Positions 16,642-25,592 are shown, counted from the stretch's first letter. The stretch: DNA of 38,952 bases from CAYUNA01 sp047629355 (GCA_047629355.1 JBLHWU010000023.1:1-38952); one strand, 5' to 3'. The notes: a model not told the origin generated them from the letters alone. Numbers and translations: made by a program.

Positions 16642-16801
16642 AGTAACGATAAAAAAATAACTCCGCCATTTAGACAGGGCAAATTCCCCTCATTTTTCAC
16701 TTGAAATCAGTCAAAGTATCAACAATTATCCTTCTTTCAAGTAAAAACTGAGAAAAATTATCCACTGTCTAACTTGTCGGACTTATTATTTTATCGTTAC
16801 T
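16642..16801. repeat. 160-bp near-perfect palindrome, AGTAACGATAAA ends
   Basis: The two halves are complementary over about 65 bp each. The outer words AGTAACGATAAA and TTTATCGTTACT pair exactly, and the inner blocks TTAGACAG/CTGTCTAA and ACTTGAAA/TTTCAAGT pair as well. It directly adjoins copy 5 of the hairpin family. Possible flanking TAA duplications are too short to weigh. A related but diverged palindrome lies at 30086-30247, also next to a hairpin-family copy. Confidence 0.75.
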
Positions 16802-16897
16802 AAAATTAAATTAATCGTTTTTATATAATTTTAAGTATTCTCCGCAAGTTTTCCCATTCTAAAGCATCTAAAAAAGCAAATCACAAACGTTACATCC

Positions 16898-17596
16898 ATG
16901 AAACAACTACTCCTAACCTGTTTTCTTTTGTCAACATTCTCCGCATTCGGGCAATCGCTGAAGGAAATTCAGATTGCGTTTACTCCAAAATATAACGGTG
17001 AGGATTTGCATCTAGAAAGGAGTTATAAAATCAATGAAACGGATAGCCTTCAAATCGAAACTTTCAAATGCTACCTCTCCAATTTTAAATTATACGATGG
17101 TGAAAAATTGGTTTATACCGAACCAGAAAGCTACCATTTATTAAATGCGTCAGAATCGGAGCATTTGAATTTCATTTTAGAAATTCTTGAAAATATTGTA
17201 TTCTCACATCTCCAATTTGACTTAGGTATCGACAGCCTCACCAATATGGCAGGCGTAATGGGGGGTGACCTTGACCCAACGAAAGGCATGTATTGGACGT
17301 GGCAAAGCGGTTATATCAATTTTAAATTAGAAGGTACAAGCAATCTTTGTGACAACCGAAACAATGATTTTGTCTATCATCTGGGTGGATATGCACATCC
17401 TAATAATAGCATTCAAACGGTAAGCTTAGCAGTGAATGATAATAAAAAAATAGCGATAAATATCAATATAGCAATCGCCAGTTTTTTAGGAAAATTAGAT
17501 TTGACAACTCAAAACCACGTCATGTCTTTGGGCGAAGAAGCGATTGAATTAGCGCAGCAAGCTATACAAATATTCAGCATTAGCGATGAAAAATAG
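16898..17596 (+). CDS. mbnP: MbnP-family copper-binding protein, 232 aa
   Basis: This is a secreted protein (signal peptide 1-19, LLLTCFLLSTFSAFGQ). The family block GDLDPTKGMYWTWQSGYINF (residues 123-142) carries conserved Trp133 and Trp135, followed by FKLEG, and FVYHLGGY with His161. In characterised methanotroph homologues, the partner diheme enzyme MbnH converts a Trp of MbnP to kynurenine and thereby creates a copper(I) site. That is family knowledge; which Trp is modified here cannot be said. The stop codon overlaps the start of mbnH by 11 bp, a firm sign of one transcript and coupled translation. Bacteroidota have the pair without methanobactin genes, and none are seen here. Confidence 0.85.
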   Translation: MKQLLLTCFLLSTFSAFGQSLKEIQIAFTPKYNGEDLHLERSYKINETDSLQIETFKCYLSNFKLYDGEKLVYTEPESYHLLNASESEHLNFILEILENIVFSHLQFDLGIDSLTNMAGVMGGDLDPTKGMYWTWQSGYINFKLEGTSNLCDNRNNDFVYHLGGYAHPNNSIQTVSLAVNDNKKIAININIAIASFLGKLDLTTQNHVMSLGEEAIELAQQAIQIFSISDEK

Positions 17597-18608
17597 ATTA
17601 CTAATAACTGCTTTTTTTTCGATATTGTTTTTGTCCTTTTGGTGGGTAAAACAGTCGCTTTTTTATGTGCCAACGGGTTTCCCAGAACCCTTATACGATA
17701 TTTCAAAAAATCTAGTGACGGAAGAAAAAGCATTGCTCGGTCGTGCCTTATTTCATGATGCAATTTTATCGCGCGACAATACCGTTTCTTGCACCACTTG
17801 TCATTCGCAATACACGGCATTTACGCATACCGATCACGATTTGAGTCATGGCATTGAAGATAGAATTGGGACACGGAATTCCCCTGCTTTGATGAATTTG
17901 GCTTGGCAATCGACCTTTATGTGGGACGGTGCGGTCAATCATTTGGATGTGCAAGCCTTGGCACCGATTAGTAGCCACGATGAGATGGATAGTAGTATGG
18001 AGGAAGTGGTTGGGAAGTTACAAGTATCGACGATTTATCCGTCCTTATTTCAAGCGGCTTTTGGGGATAGCATTGTGACGGGCGAGCATACGTTGAAAGC
18101 AATTTCGGCATTTATGTTGACATTTATTAGTGCGAATTCCAAGTATGACCAGATGAAGAGGGGAGCGGTAGAGTTTACCATTCAAGAACAAAATGGCTAT
18201 CAGCTGTTTCAAAAAAGCTGTGCGTCTTGCCATGCGGAACCTTTGTTTACCACCAATGAATTTGCCAATAATGGCTTATCCGTGGACACCACGTTAAACG
18301 ATTTTGGTAGAATGACGGTGACCAACAATAGCGCAGATTCATTGAAATTTAAAATACCTACTTTACGAAATATTGAATTTTCTTATCCTTATATGCACGA
18401 TGGGCGATTTAGAAAATTACCAGAAGTTTTGAAGCATTATAATAATATTAAGCACAGCGCAACCCTCGCAAGTTCACTGCAAAACCTGATGCCGTTGACG
18501 TCTAACGAACGAGTTGATTTATTGGCTTTTTTATTGACGTTGACGGATAGGGAGTTTTTGTTTAATCGGGGGTTTGGGTTTCCGAGGGAGGTTTTGTTGG
18601 GGGAGTGA
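17586..18608 (+). CDS. mbnH: MbnH-like diheme cytochrome c peroxidase-family protein, 340 aa
   Basis: This is a periplasmic diheme c-type protein of the MauG/CcpA superfamily, anchored or exported by the N-terminal hydrophobic segment (residues 4-22, FFSILFLSFWW). There are two haem-binding CxxCH motifs: CTTCH at 69-73 and CASCH at 212-216. The superfamily block SYPYMHDGRFR (266-276) and IPTLRNIE precede the end. Family members use peroxide-generated high-valent iron to oxidise a protein substrate; MbnH acts on Trp of MbnP. The start overlaps the mbnP stop by 11 bp. It could also be a plain cytochrome c peroxidase, but the fused gene order with mbnP supports MbnH. Confidence 0.85.
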   Translation: MKNRLLITAFFSILFLSFWWVKQSLFYVPTGFPEPLYDISKNLVTEEKALLGRALFHDAILSRDNTVSCTTCHSQYTAFTHTDHDLSHGIEDRIGTRNSPALMNLAWQSTFMWDGAVNHLDVQALAPISSHDEMDSSMEEVVGKLQVSTIYPSLFQAAFGDSIVTGEHTLKAISAFMLTFISANSKYDQMKRGAVEFTIQEQNGYQLFQKSCASCHAEPLFTTNEFANNGLSVDTTLNDFGRMTVTNNSADSLKFKIPTLRNIEFSYPYMHDGRFRKLPEVLKHYNNIKHSATLASSLQNLMPLTSNERVDLLAFLLTLTDREFLFNRGFGFPREVLLGE

Positions 18609-18971
18609 ACGTTTATGTCAGTTTTATTCAATGGTCTAAAATTTTTCAAATTTAGATTTTTTTTTGACACACTTTTTTGACACACTTTTTTGAACACTCC
18701 CTTTTTAAAGTGAAAAATATGGACCAAATATCCTCTCAAAAATGTAAGATTATTGATTTCGCGTTCCAAAGCAAGTAAATAAAAATAAATGCTTCACAAG
18801 AAAAGCTCTTTCTGCAAAATAATTTCAAAAAAAAATTACTCTCACCGCAAGGTCTCTTCAAAAATCCCATCTAATAAAAATTACCCTTAGAAATAACTAA
18901 TTTCATCTTCTAATTTTTAAACGGCATCTCTTCTATTTTGAAATGCCATTCATCAAAATAAATACAATAAT
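18609..18971. other. AT-rich gap with a short tandem repeat
   Basis: No gene is seen. Two and a half copies of TTTTTTGACACAC occur at about 18650-18692. No strong terminator or palindromic family member is present, which is unusual for this window. Confidence 0.4.
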
Positions 18972-20339
18972 ATGAAAATTACCTATTCCATCTTATTTCT
19001 CTTAGCATTCTGCATCAATGCAAATGCGCAAACGAACCCAGCCATCACTTCTTGGTTGCAAAACACCACAGAAACGGGTACTTATTATGTAGCTGGAAAC
19101 TCCAATACGATTGAAAATAACCTTTTGGTCAATTGTCAAAAAGTGGAATACTCGGATGATTTCGCGTATATCACAACGACTGGAATTCCTGCTTATCCAA
19201 CTGGCCCCTTTCAAGATGGCAATCCTTCGCAAGCGTCAGACCAAGAGGCGATTTATAAAATGCCGCTAAGTCCTCAGCAGAATACAGGCAATGCACAGAC
19301 CACAACTGGTGGCAATATTGGCGTATTTATCAACGGCGTTTCCTTGTTTGATTATCGCGATGGTGTGGCTTGGAATCCAAATACCAATGCACTTTGTGGT
19401 GGGCCAGGAAATCCTCCATGTCCTGGTGGAATGGGGACGCAGCAAGATTGGAATAGAGATGCTATCCCTGCGGAACGGGAAGGTTTTGATTGTGCAAAAG
19501 GACATCCAGCAATGGGTAATTATCACCATCACCAAAATCCATCAGCATTCAAATTGGATTTAGAGGTCGTTGCGGAAGTTTGTAATCTGTATGATGCGGA
19601 AGGCTTGTATGCAATTAATGACACGCAGCACTCGCCATTGATTGGCTTTGCGTATGATGGTTTCCCAATTTATGGGGCGTATGGTTTTAAAAATGTAGAT
19701 GGAACGGGCGGTATCGAACGCATCAAATCAAGTTACCAATTGCGGGACATTACGACGCGAACGACTCATGCAGATGGTTCTTCAGTTGACCAAGGTCCAG
19801 ATGTTGATGGAACTTATTTCTTAGGTTATTTTCGGGAAGATTACGAATATATTGAGCAGGCAGCAGGAGAGTACTTGGATGTGCATAATGGTCGTTTTTC
19901 GGTAACGCCAGAATATCCAGATGGCACCTATGCATACTTTGCGACTGTTGATGAAAATTGGAATTCAGCATATCCATATGTAGTTGGCCCTACATTCTAT
20001 GGCAATCTAGAGAATCGAAAAGTTAATACCGTCGATGAAGCAACAACGATTTTTAATGGGACAGTAGATGTTTCAGAAGCGGAATTTAATAGTTTGAATG
20101 TCTCCGTTTTTCCAAATCCCGCTGCTGATTTGATTGCGGTACAAATTCAGGATTTGGTGAAAGAAGATTTCATCGTAGAATTGTTGGATGTAACGGGTAA
20201 AGTGGTACTTTCTTCCAAGATTAAAAAAGGAAGTACGATTGCTTATTTTGATACGCAAACAATTTATGAAGGTGTATATTTTGTGAAAATTTCTAATGGA
20301 AATAATCAAATGACGCGTAAAGTGATTGTAGCGAAGTAG
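18972..20339 (+). CDS. YHYH domain protein with T9SS sorting domain, 455 aa
   Basis: This is a secreted or surface protein. The signal peptide covers 1-20 (ILFLLAFCINANAQ). The YHYH domain spans about 110-330: GVFINGVSLFDYRDG, the His cluster GNYHHHQNP (182-190; the family usually shows YHYH), SPLIGFAYDGFPIYGAYG (221-238) and YAYFAT. A type A sorting domain occupies about 375-455, with VSVFPNPAADLIAV and the end NQMTRKVIVAK. YHYH proteins are often found near MbnP/MbnH-type genes, and the His cluster suggests metal binding; the exact role is unknown. It lies 363 bp downstream of mbnH on the same strand and could be in the same functional cassette with its own promoter. The TAG stop codon is the TAG inside the GTAGG end of the repeat that follows. 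Confidence 0.85.
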   Translation: MKITYSILFLLAFCINANAQTNPAITSWLQNTTETGTYYVAGNSNTIENNLLVNCQKVEYSDDFAYITTTGIPAYPTGPFQDGNPSQASDQEAIYKMPLSPQQNTGNAQTTTGGNIGVFINGVSLFDYRDGVAWNPNTNALCGGPGNPPCPGGMGTQQDWNRDAIPAEREGFDCAKGHPAMGNYHHHQNPSAFKLDLEVVAEVCNLYDAEGLYAINDTQHSPLIGFAYDGFPIYGAYGFKNVDGTGGIERIKSSYQLRDITTRTTHADGSSVDQGPDVDGTYFLGYFREDYEYIEQAAGEYLDVHNGRFSVTPEYPDGTYAYFATVDENWNSAYPYVVGPTFYGNLENRKVNTVDEATTIFNGTVDVSEAEFNSLNVSVFPNPAADLIAVQIQDLVKEDFIVELLDVTGKVVLSSKIKKGSTIAYFDTQTIYEGVYFVKISNGNNQMTRKVIVAK

Positions 20340-20411
20340 GGTGCACATCCTTGTGGGCGCCTAATATTCAGCGGATTAAAACATTGGGCAGCCACAGGGG
20401 CATGCTCCTAC
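20336..20411. repeat. GTAGG-ended inverted repeat, copy 1
   Basis: The left arm GTAGGGTGCACATCCTTGTG and the right arm, read in reverse as GTAGGAGCATGCCCCTGTGG, form a long imperfect hairpin. It starts one base before the TAG stop of the YHYH gene and supplies that stop. The second copy is at 32035-32149. The CTTGTGGKCGCC core is, as I recall, a widespread dispersed repeat in environmental bacteria. Confidence 0.75.
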
Positions 20412-20477
20412 GAATACGATTTTAAAAAATATTTTAAAAAAAATCGTTCAGGAACTTTTTTATATTAAAAATAGTTG

Positions 20478-20485
20478 TAAATTTG
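20478..20485 (+). promoter_or_regulatory. Promoter -7 box for tRNA-Gln
   Basis: TAAATTTG matches TAnnTTTG and lies 28 bp before the mature tRNA end, with no open frame between. Confidence 0.5.
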
Positions 20486-20513
20486 CGTCGCCTTTGAAAA
20501 AAAGGGTTGGAAT

Positions 20514-20588
20514 TGACCTATGGTGTAATTGGTAACACGGCAGTTTTTGGTTCTGTTATTCAAGGTTCGAGTCCTTGTAGGTCAACCA
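20514..20588 (+). tRNA. tRNA-Gln (anticodon UUG)
   Basis: The acceptor stem TGACCTA pairs fully with TAGGTCA, followed by A and an encoded CCA. The D arm is GTGT-AATTGGTA-ACAC, and the T arm is CAAG-GTTCGAGTC-CTTG with the invariant GTTCGA. The anticodon loop TTTTGGT places TTG at 20547-20549. The anticodon stem GCAGT/TCTGT has a G-T pair and a T-T pair at the loop, as often in tRNA-Gln. The total of 75 nt fits tRNA-Gln. Confidence 0.95.
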
Positions 20589-20590
20589 TA

Positions 20591-20627
20591 AAAGCTCTTG
20601 CAGATGTAAATTTGCAAGGGCTTTTTT
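20591..20627 (+). terminator. Intrinsic terminator after tRNA-Gln
   Basis: AAGCTCTTGCA pairs with TGCAAGGGCTT around an 8-10 nt loop and runs into TTTTTTATTT, 3 bp after the tRNA CCA. Confidence 0.85.
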
Positions 20628-20653
20628 ATTTCAAAGTAGATTCTACTTTAAAA

Positions 20654-23080
20654 TTAATCGCAATCCTCCACAAAATACATCTCCACCTCCCCACGATTTT
20701 TAACTTCAAAAAGCCCCCGATACGCACAAGGGAATTCCGCATGCACCAATTGATAAGTTGCTGCCGAAATATTCACTTTTCCCGCTTTTGCACTTTGTTC
20801 CATTCGACTTGCCAAATTTACTGCATCGCCCCAAATATCATACGCAAACTTTTTACTACCGACCACGCCTGCAACGACACTACCCGTATGAATACCGACC
20901 CGCATCGTCCAATAAGGCTTATTCTCAGCGGTCTTTTGCGCAAATCGTTTACTGATAAATATTTGCATTTCTAAAGCAGCAGCGACGGCATTGGTGGCAC
21001 TTTTTTCATCTTTTTTTGGTACACCGCCTGCACACATATAGGCGTCTCCAATGGTTTTTATTTTTTCCAAATGATGCCGTTCGATGATTTCATCAAAGGC
21101 TAAAAAGCAAGTATTCAATTCTGAAATGACTTCGGCAGGTGGCATGTTTTCAGCAATGTGTGTGAAGCCGACAAAATCTGTAAAAAGTACGCTTACATTT
21201 TCATACAATTGTGGCGTTGCAAAGCCATTTTCCTTCAACTCTTTCGCTGTTTCTGCGGGTAAAATATTGAGCAGCAAATTTTCAGATTTCGCTCTTTCTT
21301 TTTCTACCAAATCGCGATTTTTCTCAATTTCAGATTTCTGTGCTTCGATTTCTTTGTTCTGCTGAGCGAGTTTTCGACTCTTTTTTCGAGTACTCAAAAA
21401 ACTAAATAAAACAACACCGGTAATTCCTAATAAACCAAGTCCTGTCCCGAAGAAAACTCTATTGATTGTTTGTGCTTGGTTGATTTGCAGTCGGTCAATT
21501 TCCTGTTTGTCTTTCAGTCCTTGAATTTCAGATTGTTGCCGTCGTTCTTCTGCCTCTTTTTCGGCAATTTCTCGCTGCTGTTTTTCTTCATTTTGCCGCA
21601 ATTCTGCAATGCTTCGGTCTTTTTCTGCCGCCTCTAATTGTTGCCGCGTCAACTGCAATTGCTGTCTGGCACGGGCGGCCTCCAATTCCTGTGTTTTCAA
21701 GCGTTCTTCCTTAATTTCTTGCTCGTTTCGAAGCAAGGACAATTCATTTTCTTTACGATTAGATTCTAACGATATTTTTTCTGACCGCAGCCGTAAAATA
21801 TCTTGCTGCTTTTCCAGTTCCCGAATATTTAAATCCTGAATTTCCTGATTGACGAGCAGTAATTTTATCTCTTTCTCAGAACGTTCTAATAGAAATTTTT
21901 GCTGTAATAAATCCTGTTGCCGCAGCCGTTCTTCCAATAAAAGCGAATCTTTTAGGGATAAATGTTGCTCATAAAAATCAAGTGCAATTTCAAATTCATA
22001 CAATTCTTGATTGATCCACGCCGCCAATTGATAACTGTCTTGCAAAACCTCCGCATAATTGCCTTTTCGTCCCAAGGCAATCGCATCATTATTAAAAATC
22101 TGCGCTTGATACAAGTCTTTTTTTCTAAAATAAATAGTGGCTTTGAGGTGCGTCAATGCGGCGATTCTTTCTTGATTATTGGCTTCTTTTGCTAATTTTA
22201 TGGCTTTGTCCAAATGCTTTTTTCCATTATTAAAATTACCTAAATTAAAATAAGCGATGCTCAAATTGGATTGCAAGGCAATGGTATCAATGTCGCAATT
22301 TTCAAGGGCGCAAATTGCTTCTGCTTGCTTGAAATGTACAATTGCATTTTCAAAATCATTCAAACAATGATAACTGTAGCCGATATTATTAACCGTCGTT
22401 CCCAGTAAATGACTGTTTGGCGTCAAAGCTATCAATTGCTTAATTTTAAAATTTTCTGCTAATGTTTTTTCACAGTTTTGCTGTTCTTCATAAATATTGG
22501 CAATCGCTTTACAGCCTCGAATTTGCCCTTCATAATTCTTTTCCAGTTCATGTAAATAAACGGCATTTTGATAAAAAATAAGTGCACTATCCAATTCGAA
22601 ATTTTGCTGATAGGATTGTCCAATTTTTTCTAATAACGGCACTTTTTTACCATAATCTTTAATCAGCAATTGCGCTGCATTCCGATAATACGTCAATGCA
22701 TTTTCAAATAAATTTTCTGCAAAATAAATATTTCCAATGGTTTCTAATACTGCGAACCGTTCAGTAGATGGGGCATTTTCGGATAATAAGTTTAAATTTT
22801 TCAAAGCATAACGCAGCGATAGCGATACATTTCCAGCATTTTTATGCAGTTGTGTCAATTGTACAACTGCCTGTTTTTGACCTTCTTTAAAATCAATATC
22901 TTTCGCCAATCGCAGTGCCGTTTCTGCACTTTTAATATCGTTTTTTTGCAGGAGCTCATTGACTAAAAAACTGTCCATAATGAGTAGCGAATCCGATGCA
23001 GGGGATTGCGCGATTGTCCCTTTTATTTGAAATGAAAAAAGGACAAGCAGCAAATGATATTTTAAAAATAAGTACTTCAT
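20654..23080 (-). CDS. TPR/coiled-coil transmembrane adenylate cyclase, 808 aa
   Basis: A signal peptide (1-24) is followed by TPR-like helical repeats (about 60-370, for example FENALTYYRNAAQLL, FENAIVHFKQAEAI), a long Glu/Gln-rich coiled coil (about 385-540), one membrane helix (542-562, FFGTGLGLLGITGVVLFSFL), a second short coil and a class III nucleotide cyclase domain (about 600-808). The metal-binding Asp residues are D635 in LFTDFVGFT and D679 in TIGDAYM. Lys675 and Asp748 (AYDIWGDAVNLASRM) are the adenine-selecting pair, so ATP to cAMP is the expected reaction; the Asn755/Arg759 transition-state pair is also present. TPRs outside and cyclase inside make it a surface-stress or ligand sensor. 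A good ribosome site (AAAAAAGGA) precedes the ATG. It is convergent with tRNA-Gln. Confidence 0.9.
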   Translation of the reverse strand: MKYLFLKYHLLLVLFSFQIKGTIAQSPASDSLLIMDSFLVNELLQKNDIKSAETALRLAKDIDFKEGQKQAVVQLTQLHKNAGNVSLSLRYALKNLNLLSENAPSTERFAVLETIGNIYFAENLFENALTYYRNAAQLLIKDYGKKVPLLEKIGQSYQQNFELDSALIFYQNAVYLHELEKNYEGQIRGCKAIANIYEEQQNCEKTLAENFKIKQLIALTPNSHLLGTTVNNIGYSYHCLNDFENAIVHFKQAEAICALENCDIDTIALQSNLSIAYFNLGNFNNGKKHLDKAIKLAKEANNQERIAALTHLKATIYFRKKDLYQAQIFNNDAIALGRKGNYAEVLQDSYQLAAWINQELYEFEIALDFYEQHLSLKDSLLLEERLRQQDLLQQKFLLERSEKEIKLLLVNQEIQDLNIRELEKQQDILRLRSEKISLESNRKENELSLLRNEQEIKEERLKTQELEAARARQQLQLTRQQLEAAEKDRSIAELRQNEEKQQREIAEKEAEERRQQSEIQGLKDKQEIDRLQINQAQTINRVFFGTGLGLLGITGVVLFSFLSTRKKSRKLAQQNKEIEAQKSEIEKNRDLVEKERAKSENLLLNILPAETAKELKENGFATPQLYENVSVLFTDFVGFTHIAENMPPAEVISELNTCFLAFDEIIERHHLEKIKTIGDAYMCAGGVPKKDEKSATNAVAAALEMQIFISKRFAQKTAENKPYWTMRVGIHTGSVVAGVVGSKKFAYDIWGDAVNLASRMEQSAKAGKVNISAATYQLVHAEFPCAYRGLFEVKNRGEVEMYFVEDCD

Positions 23081-23106
23081 ATTCCTTTTTTAATTGGCTC
23101 TTTGAC

Positions 23107-23232
23107 AAATCCCGTGAAATCTAAAGTTGTTAGTAAGGGGTACTTTTTCAGTACCCTTTACTTTTAGCGGATAAAGTAGAGGGTATTGAAAAAGTATCCT
23201 CTACTAAAGGCTTTGCAATCACGAGATTTATT
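23107..23232. repeat. 126-bp imperfect palindrome between cyclase and TonB receptor genes
   Basis: The two halves are complementary over about 55 bp. They contain GGTACTTTTTCAGTACCC on the left and GGGTATTGAAAAAGTATCC on the right, each itself partly palindromic, with AAATCCCGTGA / TCACGAGATTT at the ends. It lies just downstream of the receptor stop and could end its transcript. No similar copy was found elsewhere in the window. Confidence 0.65.
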
Positions 23233-23242
23233 AAAGAACCTT

Positions 23243-25567
23243 TTAATTTAAACGATAATTTAAACCAAATCGAAAAAGCCGAGCCGATTGTGCATTATAA
23301 AATAGGTCATCCGTTGTCCCTGTCGCACTCAAGCCGCCGTAATTTTCATTAAACACATTCAGGATTTGCAAGTAGGCAGAAAAGGCTTTTGAAATCTGGT
23401 AACTTCCTCGCAGATCAAGGGTATAATATTCAGGAATCAGCAAAGTTTCGCGGTCAAATTGCCCAACTTCCCGAAGCGATAAAGTAGCAATTTCACTAAC
23501 CGATTCACCCTGATATAGATGGTCCATATAAAGCGCCCATTTTTTGCCAATAGGAATTGCCAATTGTAGTTGTGCGGAAAATTTAGGTTGTTCTGGAACG
23601 CTACCAAGAATGATGGTATTATTGCCCGGTAATTGCTTCTCACCGGTCGTTACATTCAAGCCTAATTTTGCTTCAAAAAAACTGTGTAGCGTCCTTGTTT
23701 TAAACACAATATTGGCTTGACTTCCCAATACTTCCAAGTAGGAATCACCAAAATTGGTGTAGCCTGTACTGAAGGCATAAATATTACTTTCAGGATTCAT
23801 TGGGTTGTCGCGTAAGGGAATTTTTTCTACAAAAGTGATGGCGTTATTGGTTTTTGAATAATAAAAATTAGCGTCAACACTGAGCTTCTTCCATTGATTC
23901 CAGCGCAAACCAAATTCAACCGTCGTATTTTTTTCGGGACTTAAACCCGTCGTATTTTGCCCATCTAAAAATGTTCCTAAGCTGCCGCCCGTTTCATAAA
24001 ATAGGAGATTGTCCTTGCTAACCGTGAATGTATTGGCATAATAAAATGCGGAAGGAACTCGAAAAGCGGTCCCATAAAATCCACGAATGCTAAGACTTGG
24101 AGAAAGAGGAAAAAGTAAGGCGATTCGAGGATTTACTTGAGATTCATAGACGTCAGAATTACTGAAATTTACGCTGGCGATTCCCTTAACTTTATTCAAA
24201 TCAATGTAAGCTTGCGCAAATGTGGAAAAATTTAAATAAGAGTAAGACGCAAAAGCATTAAATTCAATAGCGTTGGAACGGGTAAATTTACGGTAATCTT
24301 CAATGTCTGAAATCGCTAAACCAGCCTGCATACCTAAGAGCAATTCAATCTCTTTAATCGGTGTGAAGAAAGCCAAATATTCTAAAGTTGGCTCAAAAGA
24401 TTCTGACTTTGCAAAACGGTCACCACTGAAGTAATTATTATAAATTATGCTCTTTGACGAGTCAATTTTTGCAGGCATTCCCAAGTAGGTTCGTTCAATA
24501 GTGTGGTCAAAAAGGCGTTTCAAATTATTGTCCACATATTTGCTGGACGAAGTGGCTTCTCGTTGGTAAAATAGAACATCTACATTTAATTTCATGCCCC
24601 ATTTTTCCCAAGAAGGTGTCCAACTAAAATGAGTATTGATAATTCTATCTTGGATGTAATTATTGGGGTTTTCGTAAGAAATGGCAGTAGGATTTTGTCC
24701 TAAAGCAGAGTGGTCACGACGAACCATAACTATCGAAGAAAAGTGTAAGTTTTTGTAATCAAATTTTGCCCCAACCATCCGGCTAAGGTGCGGTGTCGCA
24801 TTCAACTTATCGCTGTAATTCAAATTATCCGCATAATTCTGAGTTGGGTCATATAAGTTTGGATTGAAAAGCAGCGAATCACTTCTAAAAATACGGCGGC
24901 TGTTAAAGGAAGTATTGCTACCAAAAATAGAGTACCTCAAAATGCGTTTTCCTCGCCCTAACTTTCCGCCAAACATCACATGTAAACTCGAAAACCCATC
25001 GGAACCCAGTCCAATTTCCGCCTGTGTATAAAGTGGTCTGTCTGAATTTTTGGTTACAATATTAATGACACCTGCCGAAGCATCCGCGCCATAAACTGCT
25101 GCCGCTGGCCCAAAAATCACCTCAATCCGTTCCGCTTCCCGAATTGGCAACTGCGCCCCAATCGGCATTCCACGCGTAGCATAAGGTTTGACGGGAATGT
25201 CATTTATCAAAATCTTAGCATACGTATTGCCTTGTAAACCACGCATCATAAAAGTTTCGCCCTCCAACCCACTGCCCGGCTGCGATACTCGAATGCCGGG
25301 AATCCATTTCAATGCATCCACCAAAGTATTGTAGCCTTTCGCCTGAATTTCCTCTTTAGTAATCACATAAATAGTAAAGGGTAAATCTTTTAAATCTTGT
25401 AACGAACGGCTGGCAGAGACGATTTTTTGATTAGAAAATGCACTTTCATCGTCCTTTAAATCTTCGACCCAAAGCGCATCAGTTGCTAAGGAAAAAGTAT
25501 CTTGCTGTGCAGATATGGAAGCACAAAAGGAGAACGTAATTAATATTTGGTGTAAAATTTTCTTCAT
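23243..25567 (-). CDS. TonB-dependent outer membrane receptor, 774 aa
   Basis: This is an outer membrane active transporter driven by TonB/ExbBD. The signal peptide is MKKILHQILITFSFCASISA. The plug domain lies at about 48-175: FTIYVITKEEIQAKGY, LVDALKWIPGIRV, FMMRGLQGNTYAKILINDIP, ERIEVIFGPAAAVYGADASAG and VINIVTKN, all typical. The 22-stranded barrel follows and ends ARLFRFGLNYRLN. There is no N-terminal carboxypeptidase-like domain and no SusD partner, so it is not a SusC glycan system but resembles receptors for siderophores, vitamins or metals. The substrate is not identifiable. Two copies of TTTAGTSGCTAAA lie upstream and might be an operator. Confidence 0.9.
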   Translation of the reverse strand: MKKILHQILITFSFCASISAQQDTFSLATDALWVEDLKDDESAFSNQKIVSASRSLQDLKDLPFTIYVITKEEIQAKGYNTLVDALKWIPGIRVSQPGSGLEGETFMMRGLQGNTYAKILINDIPVKPYATRGMPIGAQLPIREAERIEVIFGPAAAVYGADASAGVINIVTKNSDRPLYTQAEIGLGSDGFSSLHVMFGGKLGRGKRILRYSIFGSNTSFNSRRIFRSDSLLFNPNLYDPTQNYADNLNYSDKLNATPHLSRMVGAKFDYKNLHFSSIVMVRRDHSALGQNPTAISYENPNNYIQDRIINTHFSWTPSWEKWGMKLNVDVLFYQREATSSSKYVDNNLKRLFDHTIERTYLGMPAKIDSSKSIIYNNYFSGDRFAKSESFEPTLEYLAFFTPIKEIELLLGMQAGLAISDIEDYRKFTRSNAIEFNAFASYSYLNFSTFAQAYIDLNKVKGIASVNFSNSDVYESQVNPRIALLFPLSPSLSIRGFYGTAFRVPSAFYYANTFTVSKDNLLFYETGGSLGTFLDGQNTTGLSPEKNTTVEFGLRWNQWKKLSVDANFYYSKTNNAITFVEKIPLRDNPMNPESNIYAFSTGYTNFGDSYLEVLGSQANIVFKTRTLHSFFEAKLGLNVTTGEKQLPGNNTIILGSVPEQPKFSAQLQLAIPIGKKWALYMDHLYQGESVSEIATLSLREVGQFDRETLLIPEYYTLDLRGSYQISKAFSAYLQILNVFNENYGGLSATGTTDDLFYNAQSARLFRFGLNYRLN

Positions 25568-25592
25568 AATCTGTCGATAATGTAGCGGCTAA

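Noticed and set aside
16459..16704. 81-codon plus-strand frame
   Set aside because: It lies across hairpin-family copy 5 and the neighbouring palindrome; its residues are translations of inverted repeats.
20507..20974. 155-codon plus-strand frame
   Set aside because: It reads through tRNA-Gln, its terminator and the antisense of the adenylate cyclase gene.
23243..25567. SusC/SusD-type polysaccharide utilisation locus
   Set aside because: The receptor lacks the N-terminal extension of SusC, and no SusD or glycoside hydrolase genes are near.
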